A stretch of DNA of 30,923 nucleotides, taken from NCBI GenBank assembly GCA_033557685.1, contig JAWQRN010000350.1:1-30923 (forward strand), given 5' to 3'. The position numbers and the translations under genes are program-made. The notes beneath the pieces are model-generated. The model searched no databases, had not been told where the DNA came from, and worked only from the letters and a program-made list of their open reading frames with translations. Within the stretch, counting starts at the first letter, position 1; every line of letters starts with the position of its first letter. This document shows, one piece after another, positions 10,101-24,272 of this stretch. This DNA comes from Sperchopsis tessellata (taxonomy: Eukaryota; Arthropoda; Insecta; Coleoptera; Hydrophilidae).

Positions 10101-13100
10101 TGAAAAATGTAGTGATTGATATACCGAATAATTGTTTTGCAAATTTAAAATAAAAGATTATGAAATAGTAGAACACTAGAAATAATAAAAAGTGAGTTCT
10201 ATAAGTATAGAAAGAAAGGTGCTTATTTGAAAGTATTTTTTCTTAAACATAAAAACAATGTTAATAGTCAGAGAAATAGATTAAAAATCGAAAGCATTGT
10301 TAGATGAATTTAGTTTGATTATTTTGCACACATACAAACAGTCACGCACATAAATAATGGTGCAAGTGTAGTCCACACACAGTGAAAATGTGATATAAAT
10401 GTGCCATAAGTAGAGTGCGCCATGTCATATCCTACTGTGATTTGTGCTTGCCTAGCAAGAGCGGTTAGGAGGAACAGCAAGGATTGAGGAACATTTATTT
10501 GTTTGAAAAAAAATTACAAAACTAGTTCCTCTAAGGATGGGATAAAAGGAATTGAAAGCATGCAAGGTCATGTAATCTAATATAATACGAAAAATGGTGC
10601 ACGAAACAAAAAATAAAATGAGTTCAAAACGGTGCCGACTGTGACTCAAAAAAGGTGCCATTGCAATGCAACTTTGTGCCAAGTGAAAACCAATAAGCAA
10701 TCATTACATGTGAACGTGAGTAGCTAAACAATTACAACAATAACTAAAAGAAAATAATAAATACACAATAACTAGAAATTTTGTTATACCGATTAAAGTT
10801 GTATAAGTATATAAAAACAGTTATACAAAAATACTGTTAAAAAAACCTCGTTTAGTAGATCTCCTGCAAACGCTTTTGTAGACAGAAGAAAATGTTAGGC
10901 ATTATTTTTTTTAAGTTAATCAACATTGCACAATTATTTTAAAAAATCAGTTGGAAGTTGGCCCCTTCCGTGAAAAATATAGTCACAAAAAATGCTGCAA
11001 AAAATGGTACAAAAATTTCAAAAAATATTACACCAGCTTCAAAAATCCTCCATGGGCGGGCTGCAATGGTAAAAAAGTTACATTAAAAAATTCACATACC
11101 ACTGAGGATATGCCAAAAATCTACAACTACTAAATACAAACAAATTAACATGCTTTCAACTTTATCATATATAGGCATGTTGGTTTATTTGTAAAAAAAT
11201 AAATAAAACCAATTAAATCATAAATGAAAATAACAAAAGATAAATAGGAGGAAATCAAATAGGTAAGGATCATGGCTGATCTTTGTAAGATTATTTTGCA
11301 GATTTGGCATTACCATTGTAACCTAGATTTTGCTTTAGAAATAATGATTAGAGTAGTAATTAAACCAAGATTTGTTTTAATGACCAATGCCAACTAAATT
11401 GTCTTAAAGTAAAAATTGATCTTAAAGTTTCGAATGCAAAAATATTTCAAAAACTATTAAGATAAGATCATATTGCCACATTATAACTATAAATAACAAA
11501 CAGTTTTGACATTGTCCTTTAACGCATAATAGTTATTTTTCAAACATTTCTGTCAACTATTACAATCTATGAATCAGATCTCATATCAATATTTAATACT
11601 GCTTTCTTCTATAGTGAATATTTTAAAAAAATATTTAGTTTCTCTTCTTCCAATTGTTTGCAGTTACATATTAAACCCAAAAAAATGGTGTATAATAAAA
11701 CCTCAATTAAACAGACGACTTAATGGGTTTCGGATTTAACAGACAAAATTTCTAGAATCTGTAATGTATGACTTTCTCGAGTTATACGACATTCATATAT
11801 TTCATGTAGTCTCAAGTATAGATCAAATTGATATTTTTTGCGAAACATTGACATACTGTGCTTTAAAGTGAACTTCAAACTTGCTTTGACTTAAGAACAC
11901 AAGAAACGATAAAATATTCCCGAATTGATATTATGAGTTTTATATTAATATAAGTCGGGTTATGCAGTACTTTACTCTGTTACCATTAGAACTCATATGG
12001 CGCAATGAAAAACATTAAACTTTGACAGTATAAACAACAATCACCTGCTGATCTAAAATGTGTTTAAAGGTTATTTACATTAAGTAACCCTAATTTGAGC
12101 AAGAATTGCAATTTGAAGCCTGAAGGAAGAAATGCGATTTTACAACATTTACTGAAAAACTTAAAAAGAGATAGGCCTAGGTACTGTGATATACAAGACT
12201 ACTGTAAAAAAAAAATAAGTAGTATACGTAGTATATTTATAAATCATAGAGTAAGACTAAACTTTGTTTTTATATTAGGCAATCAGTTTGATACAAATAA
12301 ATTTATCGGACAATCTTTTTGATACAGAGGGAGTATAATTTCTTATTTAATAGACTTTCGGTGCTATTTTATGCACATTCGGATTTAGTGGACATTTGCA
12401 TTTTACAGATACCTCCTCCTGCCATTTGTCAGCTTAATCAAGGTTTTACAGTCCATTCTATTTTAACACAATAAATTGTCTTTCATAATCATATATAAAT
12501 AATGTTTTATAGAGCAAGAAAATTAGAAAGTAGTTTTTCTATTTAGATGATAATTCATTCAGAAGTTGCACTGTAAAAAGAGATTCTTACATATATTATT
12601 GACATCAGATTTTTGCAAGTACTAAAGCTTATGTTATCAAAAGTAATAGAGGTGGTCTTTTAAGACAATTTAAAAAAAAATTCATTTAAAATATTCCAAT
12701 AATTTGGTTTGTAAGATAAGATTAATAATTTCAATTATTGGTCATACAATTAAACACTTCTTATTTATCCTATATGATTAAATCTGATAAAATTATAATC
12801 ATCTACAATTATAACTAGTTATTATCAGTTTTATTCTATTTTTGAACTTTGTAGGTAATTAAAATAAATTGGGCTCTTGTAATGATTTTATATTTATGTA
12901 ATGTGATTTCATTGATTTAAATCAACATAAAATTATGAAGAAAAATTACATTTTTTATTACTCAGTATTAAGCAAAATATTGATTTATTTCTTTTGACTG
13001 GTTAGATGGTTTGCATTCTAGGTATATCATCTTGGTTTTATATTAAATACACAAATTGATTTTATTTAGCACTTAATCTAGATTTAGAAAGTCATTTAAA

Positions 13101-16100
13101 ACCGAACGTACCATCTTCATGAGTGCGAACTGTGATGGGATAAGATGTTGGTCCATCGCCAACGGAAGTTCCAGCCAGGACCCATATGCGATACTCCGTC
13201 CACCTTTTCAGTTCATCAATCAAGAAACTAGTCCTGTTAAGTTTGGTGACATATGCTTCACTATCAGAACGTCCTGCTTCAACAACTTGCAGCTTGTAGT
13301 AAATGATATTTCCATTGCTGCGTTCTGTAGGTGGTGGTTCCCAGGACACACGGATGGATGTAGGACTTACCGCTTCAGCAGTAACGTTGCGGGGCGGGGC
13401 ACCCGGTACTACGGCGGCGTTAGCATTTTAACGTAAGCCAAAGCTTATGCCTATCTTACATTACTTTAGTGGATATTAAAAGAAAAACTGTACTAATCGG
13501 TTTTTTTTCAAAACAAAAATTACAAAGAACCAAAACTTTAACAAAAGAAAATTAAATGGTGCTTAAATTGCACACAATAAGATTAACGCATAGCATTACT
13601 TGTGCAGTGCTTCAAAAGTTAATATCCACTGACATCTAAGTTACTGCATGCAGAATGCAATTGTCACATACAAAACAGCCTTGCACTCTCTCAAAAGAAA
13701 ACAAACAAAAAATTATTAACGTTACTTCAGTTAATTTTTTTTAGTAACTTACGCATTAAACAACCCTCAAAAAAACCAAAATCCCCTGAATAAATTTTGT
13801 TTGTGTTTGCTATGAAAATATTTTACTTTTATCTTCACAAAAACCTTCCTACTATATCTTACCATACTGCTTAGTTCTAACAGGTATTGGTGGTGTTGTT
13901 GCTCCTTCACCTCTTTGAGATCTTGCTGCTAACCACACATAATATAAGGTATTTGGATAAAGTCCTGTTAAAGTATATTGTTCGGAGATAGGTATTCTCC
14001 TGTGATGTTTTTCCTTAGCGTAAGTGTCATTCCAATAAAGTTCGTAACTCACTATGCTTTCACCCGAATGAGTAGGTTTACTCCACTGTAAAGTCACTGC
14101 TGTTTCACCAATGTCTGAAGCTCTTAAATTACTCGGTTGACTGGGAACACCTAAACATGCATTTATTATTAACATTACACTAGGGCTGCTTAAAATATAC
14201 ATGTAAATTAAATAGTAATAGCTCATATTAGAGGAATTTGTAATTTTTATTTAAATTTGGAAATATTGCTAATCTATTTTGTATACCTGATACATTTTTA
14301 ATTGGATGGAACGGAAAATATTCATTCAGATATATATGTAGACATTTAAGTAGTCATCATTTATATGCAATATTCAAAATGGAGTTACACAGGTATAAAT
14401 TGAAACCAATTTTTTCTTGCAACTGATCCTGAAAGCCAGTGACTTATTTTCAACTTGATAATAAAAATATTAACAGGTTTTTGAGGACTACGGACATGTT
14501 AATCTGTGAAACACTGGTATAATTAGTATTGTGAAAAAAAACTATATTTCTGAAAATTTTGAAATGTCACTTACTATTATGTATATAACTTTTTTACTTC
14601 ACTTTCACATCATAAAAAGATGTATAAATGTAAACTTGCAGAAGTTAGATAATTTGAAATATAATAATAGTTACTGTATTATATTAAACTAAATATTATG
14701 AGCCACCACAACTAAGTTATGTTCTTTCATACCTTGCTGCGTTTTCACATGTACTGGAGCACTAAGAGGTCCAGGTCCTACAGAAGTAAAGGCTTGCACT
14801 CTAATAGTGTAGATTGTATGGGGGGTAAGATCACTGATTGTCGTTAAACGATTATTATCTACAGTTTGGGATTTCCACTGAGCCATTGCCAGTTGCGGCA
14901 CTTCAGTATAATATACTTTGTAGCCCTGTACAAAAATTAAAGAATTATTAAAGTGTTATAAATAAATATGAAATATATTTTTGGTGTATTCCAAAAGCAC
15001 ACAGAGAAATTGTTATAACCACAAATTTAGGCCTCTAGCAAAATTATGACATCATTTATGTGTAAAAAAAATGTGACGATGATGTAGTAAATCAGGAAAA
15101 TACATTTTAATACAATCAGAATTTGTATTGCAACAATTTTGATTTAAGTTATAAACATTAGTATATGCAATATATCAGTGTGAACTCCATCAAACATTCA
15201 TATACATACCTTTAAAAAAAATACTTACAGTTACTTGTCCATTAGGCGTTTCAGGCTCGTCCCATTGAATAACCATAGTACTTGAACTTAGAGGTCGGAC
15301 TTGAACGTTACGTGGTGCTGTTCCCGGTTCTAAAAATGAAGAAGTTAGATTACATAAATGTATATACATAACATAAGTGCATGCCATTTAAATGACTCCA
15401 TACATTGGTTTAAGAATATAATTTAAAATAACAAATAATAATGCTAATGAAACTAATTTAAATAAAATTTTTAGGGTGTAGAAAGTTATGAAATAATTTC
15501 AATATGCTTTCTAAATGATTAAAATAAAATAAAGCATCTATTTCATAAAATAAAACTAAAATTTAACAACAATAACAGTAACTTAATCATGCATACAAAT
15601 TATAACAATAATAAATAATTGTAGCAAGAACATATAAAAAACTTTCTGAAAATAAACGAAAAGATTTCCAAACAGGAACAATTAAAATGAGTATTTTTGT
15701 TTAGTTTTACATTGAGTAAAATTATTAATTCTGATTTACTTTGTCTAATAAACTAGTGATAACATTTTTACTTTGTAATCTATTTGGAAATTTAAAATAT
15801 AACTAGATGACTTACAAATGATAATTAATTACTTGTAAGCCAACATTTCTGAAAGTAAGATAAGCATACGAACAAAAATATATTCTCAATATTAAAACTT
15901 ACTGGCACCTCCAAAGGAAGAATCAGCTAGAGGAACAAAAATATGGTTAGGCTCGGCTAAAAGAAGATATTAAAATTTTGATAAAAAAACTACCACTATT
16001 TAAGCACAATACACAATAGTGGGCGTGAAAAAATCTAGAGCTATTCGTGAAAAAACTTTGCACACAAAAATTTCAAAAACTTACATTAGGCATTGCCTCA

Positions 16101-19100
16101 AAATCCACATTATTTATGGCAAATTGTTAGCATGAAAAAAGCACGATTATGAATAGTAAAATTATAAGAAAATAAACAAACTTATTTTAATTTAGAACTA
16201 AATACAATTAAAACTAAAATAGAAATAGCACGGAAACACAAGAAATAATAGAAGAACTGAACTTCTAATAGACTTTCAAAAAAGGATTTAAAAGAGAGTG
16301 ATCAACTACGATATCTAATAGTCATAAGTTAGTGGAAAAATAAAATAATATAGAAGAAAAGATAGTCATGAATGTATACATACAGCCACAGAAAAATATT
16401 TCTTTACAATTAAACAATATGCATTGCACAAATCTTTGACTTATTTTAAAAGAAATTGTCTGTCTCAAGTGTGATACTAGTTGTCCATTATTGTGAGACA
16501 AGGCTTTAGAATCCTTCGAACATGATGGTATGACCTGTTTCATAACGATGTTCAGCCATGGTTGATTGAGTATTATGACCTAGATGAGTACAGCGGTCAT
16601 GATCTTTTAGACGAGTAGCAATTGTACACTTGGTACACAGTATAAAAATTACCATAGAAGCAAGGCACCTGACTTCACTTTTCAACGGGATGACATCTTT
16701 TGCAGAAGGGAGAACTTTTGAATTGAAGCAGGAGATTTTGTTTGCTGAATCTTTTATGTAAGGTAGAAAAGCCGTTGCTTTCAGGGAATTTGGAGGCAAG
16801 GAGAGGTGGATTCTGACTAATTAAATCCACTGGATAAAAGCGCATCAGTGATTACACAACTCCTAGGAAATTAGAGTTGTATCATACAACTTGAAAGTTC
16901 ACAATACAAGCAAATTGATCAAAGACCCTTTCTGGTCCCTATGGGTATGTGTGAACTGATGATAAATAAAATGAAGAAGTGAATCATCAGATTTACATTT
17001 CATCAATATATCTAATCAAGGAAGAGTGACTGATGACTCAGTGGAACCAGCAATTGGGCTTTATATCAGAGGACGATAACACCAGTTGTTCAATAGGGGC
17101 AAATGGCGAACCCATTGCAGCTCCAGTAGAAATGGTTAGTAAATTGGAAATGCGTGGACCTTAGATAGACCTTTGTCAACGTCACAATATCCTGTATATG
17201 AACTCTCCCGTCTCAAGAAATCTCTGCTGATGTTGATAGCATCATCAACAGGTATAATGGTAAAAAAGGACTCGACATCAAAGCTGACCATTAAGTCTGT
17301 GGGCGCTACTTTCCCAGAAGTTGTGTACAGTGACCGATGTGCTTATATCCAATGGATAAAATTTGTCAGATATCAAACGGCCAATAAGACGTTTTAGGAA
17401 TCAACCTATTTGATGGAAAACATAGCCTGCGTACTATAAAAATTGGACATCTCTAATTTAAACCATATTACGAGTTCTTCCATTTGCAAAAGATATCACT
17501 CCTTTGCAAAGCGGTGATAAGGATTCTATTGGAGAAATCAAGTGTACAATTGCTACTTGTCTAAAGGAGCACAACCGCTGTACTCATCTTGGTCTTATTC
17601 CACAATCAGCCATGGCTGAACATCTTCATGAAATAGATCATACCATAATATTACTAATTTCTTGATTCAAGATCATTCGTATTTCCCCAGAAAGTTCAGA
17701 GAAATCATTGAGGTTTATAATCCAACAACATTAATAGAGAAGATGGTTTTCAACATCCAATCACTTGTTGGACCTCTCTGGCTTCTTTCTGTCCTCATAC
17801 ACTCGATAATAACCATCTGAATGAATCAGTATGTAGAGTTCATTTGTTGAAGAAACATCATTTGCCTTGAAAATGTCCCTTGCAACAGTGTATGAAATGT
17901 CGGCATTTATCAGAACGTCTACACGGTACTCATTCAGAAACAACATTTTCTTTTTTGTTTGCTTAGTTTTATATACCCATATATAAGGGATATTAAAGCT
18001 TATTTCCTGGCTTTACTGTTTGGTAATAGCATTTTAAATAAAGTGACAAATATATCTTCATGCAATGAGTTTTTCGTGATATATCGGTTTCAGATTCAAA
18101 CATATCGGTTTCCGATTTACACATTATGTTGACTGAGTGAAGGATATGAGAACATACGAAAATCCTCATTTTTCACATAAAACACTAACAGTGTATCTTT
18201 TAAAATAAGTAAGATTATCATTATATGCCTATTTATATTTAGGCTTTTCTTCAAAAATAAATTGAACTAAGTAAATAAGTGTAACACTTGATTACATTGA
18301 TTTTTACATTTGCTTACTTCTTTTTAAGGCTTGAGGGAATAGTTAAAATACAATTTGGCATGCTAAGGTGAAAAGTGCTCAGAACAAATACAACTTTTAT
18401 AATTAGTGAAAACATTATAAAATTTTAAATGCAGTTCATCTACTATTTCGAAAAAAGCATAAAATTAATAAATATGAGAATATGCAAATGTAGAATCAAT
18501 GATTTCAATTTAAGTAATTGAATTAAAATAGTTATTTAAGTTAATATAACTACCAATAATATCCTATTGATTTATGGTATGCATCACCTCCTAGGGTAAA
18601 AAAATTGAAATACTTTTCTGCAATGTTTGTGGTAGATGAAATGAAATATGATAATGATTTTACATAATATAAGTAGTTTATTAAAAATTACATACATAAA
18701 GTAAAACATAGTAATATACAAAGGAAAGAATATCAGTTTAGTTTTATATATGTGAATTATAAGAATTCATATCTGAGTATACTATTAAAAATAAGTGCAG
18801 ATTAGACTTATAACTAATTAATTTGAAGAGTATACTCCAAATTTAATGACTGTTTCAACCTAGTTTGTAATTCCTGGAATAAAAAAAAACTTCATTCTAT
18901 TATAAAACTATATGTTTTGAAATCACACTCAATGCGAAAAAATATAAGGTTGGAAATCTTATTAATGGTTACACATTCATATGTATTAATGGTAAGTTGT
19001 TACATAATATTTTCTTGTTACTAGTAAATTATTGGAGGTTACATCTTAGCGATATTCTTAACTATCAATACAAAATCTTCCATTTTATGTAATTACCCTG

Positions 19101-22100
19101 AATAGCACATATTATTTTTATTTGATACATTTTCCGAAATTTATTTTCTAATTAAGTTGTATTTTATATCTACTAAAGGTAGTTGTCATGGTATAACTTA
19201 AATAAACGTATCCAAATTAATTTTCAAAAATACATGTACTAGAATGAAACAAATTATCATTAATGAACTATAAAGAATTTAAAACTTGTATGTCTTATGG
19301 TACATTAGCCTAAAAATTACACATGTTTGTACCATTGGCTTCTGAATCTAAAAAAAATATTGGTCTTATTATGTTCTGAGATATTGAAATTAGCTTTCTT
19401 TATCAGCAATTCAAATGTCCAGTTATCAACTTGACAGGTTCTAAAAAAGTATCCCTAAAAACTGCAAATTTAGTATTTAAGTCACAATAAGCTTTAGGAA
19501 ATTACCAAAAGAAATTCATCCATTTTGCTTCCACATTATAATAGTGTTTAGATGCTGCAAAAAATTTAGAGCCTGGCAAATATCTTTAGAAGAAATCAAC
19601 GAATAAATATTATAAATACACAATATTTCTATGTGAACTTTGGAAGTATTATATAACCTGTAGTAAATCAAGGATAAGAGTTCAAGTGTTGACATGAAAC
19701 ATCAATTTTTATTTGAAAATTGAATGCATTCTTTGAGAAATCGACTCAATAAATAAAGACTGCAGTACGTAGCTCAGTTTTCATAGTTTTAAAGTACACA
19801 TTTATTTAATTAGCTGCAAGAATCAAGTATTTAACATTACTTGTTGTGCTTTAATTGAGTAAGTAAAGCTATTGGGTTAGCCAAAAAGTAATTGCGTCTT
19901 TTTCTTATTTATATAAAAGGCACATTTTTCATAGGAAACAAGAACTATTAAAAAATATATTGCCCATTTTGTTCGATTACCTTTTGCCATCTTTCAGGCA
20001 ACTTTATGATTCCATGGCCAAAAAAGTTGATATCTTTTTCACAAATAAACAGTTCCAAGAACAGTTTTATATCCTCATTAGCAGTGAATGTATTACCATT
20101 CGTCTTGCATAGATTGAAACAAATGGTAGTCAGGTCTGGTGAATGTGGTAATACATCTCATCCAAGCTGCAACAATTTTTGACTAATGACCAAACTTGTA
20201 TGTGCTCTAGCACCTTTGGGATTCACCAATTTTGGATGCTTCTCTTTGATTTAATCATTTAATTTATCCTGTTGACGACAGTACATATACGAATTAATGG
20301 TTTGGTTCCTTGGAAGTAGCAATAGGTAGTACACAATATCTTTGAAATCCAAACTTGACAACATAAGTTTCCTTTGGTAAATATATGTTTTTGAAGTACT
20401 TTGAGTAGGTTCATCACTCTTGCTCCACGATCTTTTTCGTTCGACATTGTAGACGATCCATTTTTCATCGCCTATTATCATACTTTTAAAAAAGGATCGA
20501 TTTTTTTATGTTTCAAGATAGAATCGCAGAAGTCAATGCTCTTAGTGAGATGAATTTCTTTGAGTTCATGTGTTCAGTTGTTTTAAATGGTTTTCAAAGC
20601 TCGGTTTTGATATGTTATTCTTAGCAATTTCTCGTGTCATTAAATGCCGAATAGATTTGAACAATGCCTTTATTTTGTCATCATCAACATCGATTGGTCA
20701 TTCTGAGTGTAGTACATCTTTACCAACAAAATTTCCTGACTGAAATTTAATAAACTAATTCTGACACTACCGTAGTTTTAAGGTATCTTCGCCATAAACA
20801 TCACATAGGTTTCCTTTTCAGAAGTAATACAACAAAATATCACTAAAATGTTCCTTTTGATTTTTCATTTAGAAATTGACGGCAAACAAACAATTGTTAA
20901 TGAAATTGTGCACTTTCTTTTCCTTGAACTGTCAGCTGTCAAATTACATAAAGAATTTGTGGTTTAGAATGAAATTACTTGAATTTCAATACATGTATGT
21001 CCATCTATTAGAAAAAAACGCGATACTTTTAGCCAACCCGATATGATTTCAAAAAATTCAGCAATAATTTTTAAATATTTTTGCAATACAGTTTTTAGTG
21101 TTTGAAACTCCAGTAGTAAAAAAAATATGTTATTAAAGTCTCCGTTGGATGAGTCCCATTGTAGACCTTTGTGGTAAAATTTTTTATTGTAAATCTACAC
21201 GCTAGGCTAGATCCTGAAACTTAAGCTCCAATAATCAAAACCAAAAAGGTTTGGAAATTTGCAAAAGATTAAAAGCTGTGAGTTTTGTATCATGGATTGT
21301 GTAGTATTTCAATATCATTGGACTATCTGTGAACTCTGAAACCCTTGAATACAGATTCTGTAGTTAAGTAGAACAATTAACATTATGATTTCAAAAATAA
21401 ATAGAATAAAATAGTAAAAAGATTGAAATTTGAGACAAAATAATCCAAATAGCCCTGATAAATATTTGATGCAGATTACTATATTTCATGTTTAAACACA
21501 AGTGAAACATTTTTATTTATAGGTATATTATAGAGTATTTGTTTTAAAAAAAGTGGAGTTTGGATAGCAGCCAAAATCTGGTTAGAACTCTTTAACTGTA
21601 TAAAATTTTTCAAAATTTTACTACTCCACATATTATAATTTGTAGATAGTAAGTTTTTATTCATCTTTAAAATTACAGCTGTAACAGGTTTGTCAAGTAT
21701 TTACCTTAATGTATGTATTTATCTGATTTTTGAATATAAAATGAAAAATAATTTCGATGCAATATTCCTTACGTAATAAGAAATGACACTTTAGTTATGC
21801 TGTTCCCAGGTTTAACCAGAATTTATAAAAAGTTAATCTGGAATTAAATATCGGGGAAAAGAAAAAAAAAACATATAACCTAGGTATAGGTATATCAATA
21901 AAATAATTTATTACTATCTGCATAAAAATTCAAATTTCACATACCTGTTTCTCCAGTAGTTACGATAGCTGGTGCACTAGCTGGTCCTCTTCCTATATTA
22001 TTCACAGCGAACACATACATTTCGTACTCTGTATATGGACTTAAATTTCGGACAGAGTAGTACATGGTGATGATACCAGATATTTCACTAAAGGCCTGAT

Positions 22101-22586
22101 TTGCATACTTTGGTTTAAATTGTATCACATAGTATTGCAGGTCCTCAGGGCCATTATAAGACCAGGTAAGCCGGACAGAAGTTGCCGTAATTTCAGATAC
22201 TTTAACATTTGATGGTGGTCCCGGTAGTGCTAAAATTTCAAATACATTAATTTTATGTATAAACTATTTAAAAAATGTTTATACTGCATTATATCTCAAT
22301 TCCGATATTCTCCTGAGAATTATAAACCTGCAGCTCAGTTAGAACTTTCAAAAAAGTTCAAGACCATGCATAGCATCAGTTATTTAAAATATAAATTTAG
22401 AGAGAAGCATATTAATTTAGTAAAATTCTCATTCTGTAACTAATTTTTATGTAAAATGAAATAAATAATTGAAAAACCAGCACATTAGCTTGCAAAAAGT
22501 CTAACAAAGAATTTTTTTATTTCAACAACAACCATAATATCCCAAGAAAATAACAGTATTTATATATGAATGATTAAAAAAGATAG

Positions 22587-22642
<56 letters not shown>

Positions 22643-24237
22643 CTGAGATGTCACATGTGTCGTCAATAAGAGAGTTAAAAGCTAGTATATAAGTGGAAGA
22701 GTGGAGAGCTTTCTGTAAAAATTGAGTATGGATACCTTGATACCAGAAATGGTATGGGAAGTTAAAGATAAAGAAGAAGATATAAGCCCGCAGGAGGATA
22801 ATAACATTCTGAAGGTGCATAGTAATGCCTTTGATAAGTAGCAGTATTGGTGAAGTGTAGCTATGTCGGTGGTGCCTAGCAATGCACGTGGGGAACAGTA
22901 ATATTGGTGGTGCATATGAATAACTACGGTATGTAGAAATGCCAGTATTTCTAGAAATGTCAGTTTAGCATATCATTATCGATGGGGTACAGCAATGTTG
23001 ATGGTATAAAGTAATGTTGCTGGTGCAAAGCAATATTAAAGGTGTGCAGTAATGCCGGTGTCAGTGTCATGGCTAGAACATGAGAAAAATTCACAGGCAT
23101 ATTCCTATTACAGCATCGTACAGACATAAACATAAGCATATAATGTGTAACAATGCCAGTAGTGCCTAGCAATACCAGTGGTGCTTAGCAATGCTGTAGT
23201 AATGCTGGTGATATGTAGCAAAGCCAATAGTGCTATCAGTGTCAATGAGTATTATAAATCTAGGGATTTGATCATCGGAAATATTCATGTGAACACACAC
23301 AGCCTCGGGCATGTATAGCAATGCCTGTGGTGCGTAACGAATTTTCCTCTATCCCAGCAAACCTTATGACTTTACATCGGCATCTCTACCTTCCATTGCA
23401 TCTACATATATCTATTTTGTAACTTTTTCCTAACACATTTTCTATAAATGTCCAAATCACTGTGACACACTCTTCTACATATAATTTGTTACGTTGTACC
23501 TTACAGCACATTCATTCAATACTCAATAATTTTTAACTCTATTCATTTGATTTTATTATATACAATTCTGAGATAATCCATTATACTGTCTTATTTCTCT
23601 TTGCATCTCTTTCTTTTCTATAGTTTCTAACGCACCCAAATCTCACTAATACACAGTGTAAGAATCAATACAATCCATGTAGCATCAACTGTAGCTGATT
23701 AGTATTTTTTACTTAATATCACTAGATCATCAGCATTCATTCAAATGGTCACCTTTATTTAACCTGTTGTTACTCCATCTCCATTATAATTATTATTGAA
23801 AATAAAAACTAGACAAGGAATTATAACACATCCTTGTCATGCACCTCTTATTATTTAAAACCATTCACTCAAATTTCCGTTTATCTTAATACATGCATCA
23901 CTTTCCAAATAAAAAACTTTTACAGCATATCACTTGACACAAACTAAAAATTTGATTTATATATCCTTTGCCAGATATAAAAGTATGTTGTACATCCCAA
24001 ACCCTCTCCTTTGTAATGCTGCACAGTTTCTTAATCACTATCTTATATGCTCAGCAGGTTTATCTCCCTGTTATGCAGTCAAACTTGTCACCTTTCCTTT
24101 TATAAAATGAATACACAATAGTATTTTTCCAATCATTTATAAATATCGAACTATCTAATATACATTAAATAACTTATGTAACCAATAAAAGAGTGATGTT
24201 ACATTCAACTTGATATTTTTTTAAATAAATTAATATT

Positions 24238-24272
<35 letters not shown>

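Noticed and set aside
13119..13436. 105-codon plus-strand frame
   Set aside because: It is the antisense shadow of the Lar FnIII-4 exon.
15816..15848. Possible 33-nt exon of Lar with strong acceptor (TTACTTTCAG) and gtaagt donor
   Set aside because: In the Lar phase it reads EMLAYK and then TAA, so it would truncate the protein. Only a poison-exon role would fit and there is no support for it.
16087..16098. Possible 12-nt microexon before gtaagt
   Set aside because: The acceptor has no pyrimidine tract and the 12 nt contain TAA in the Lar frame.
22560..22915. Minus-strand frames spanning the TA tract
   Set aside because: Tyr-Ile repeats come from the microsatellite and the remainder from the minisatellite; there is no domain.
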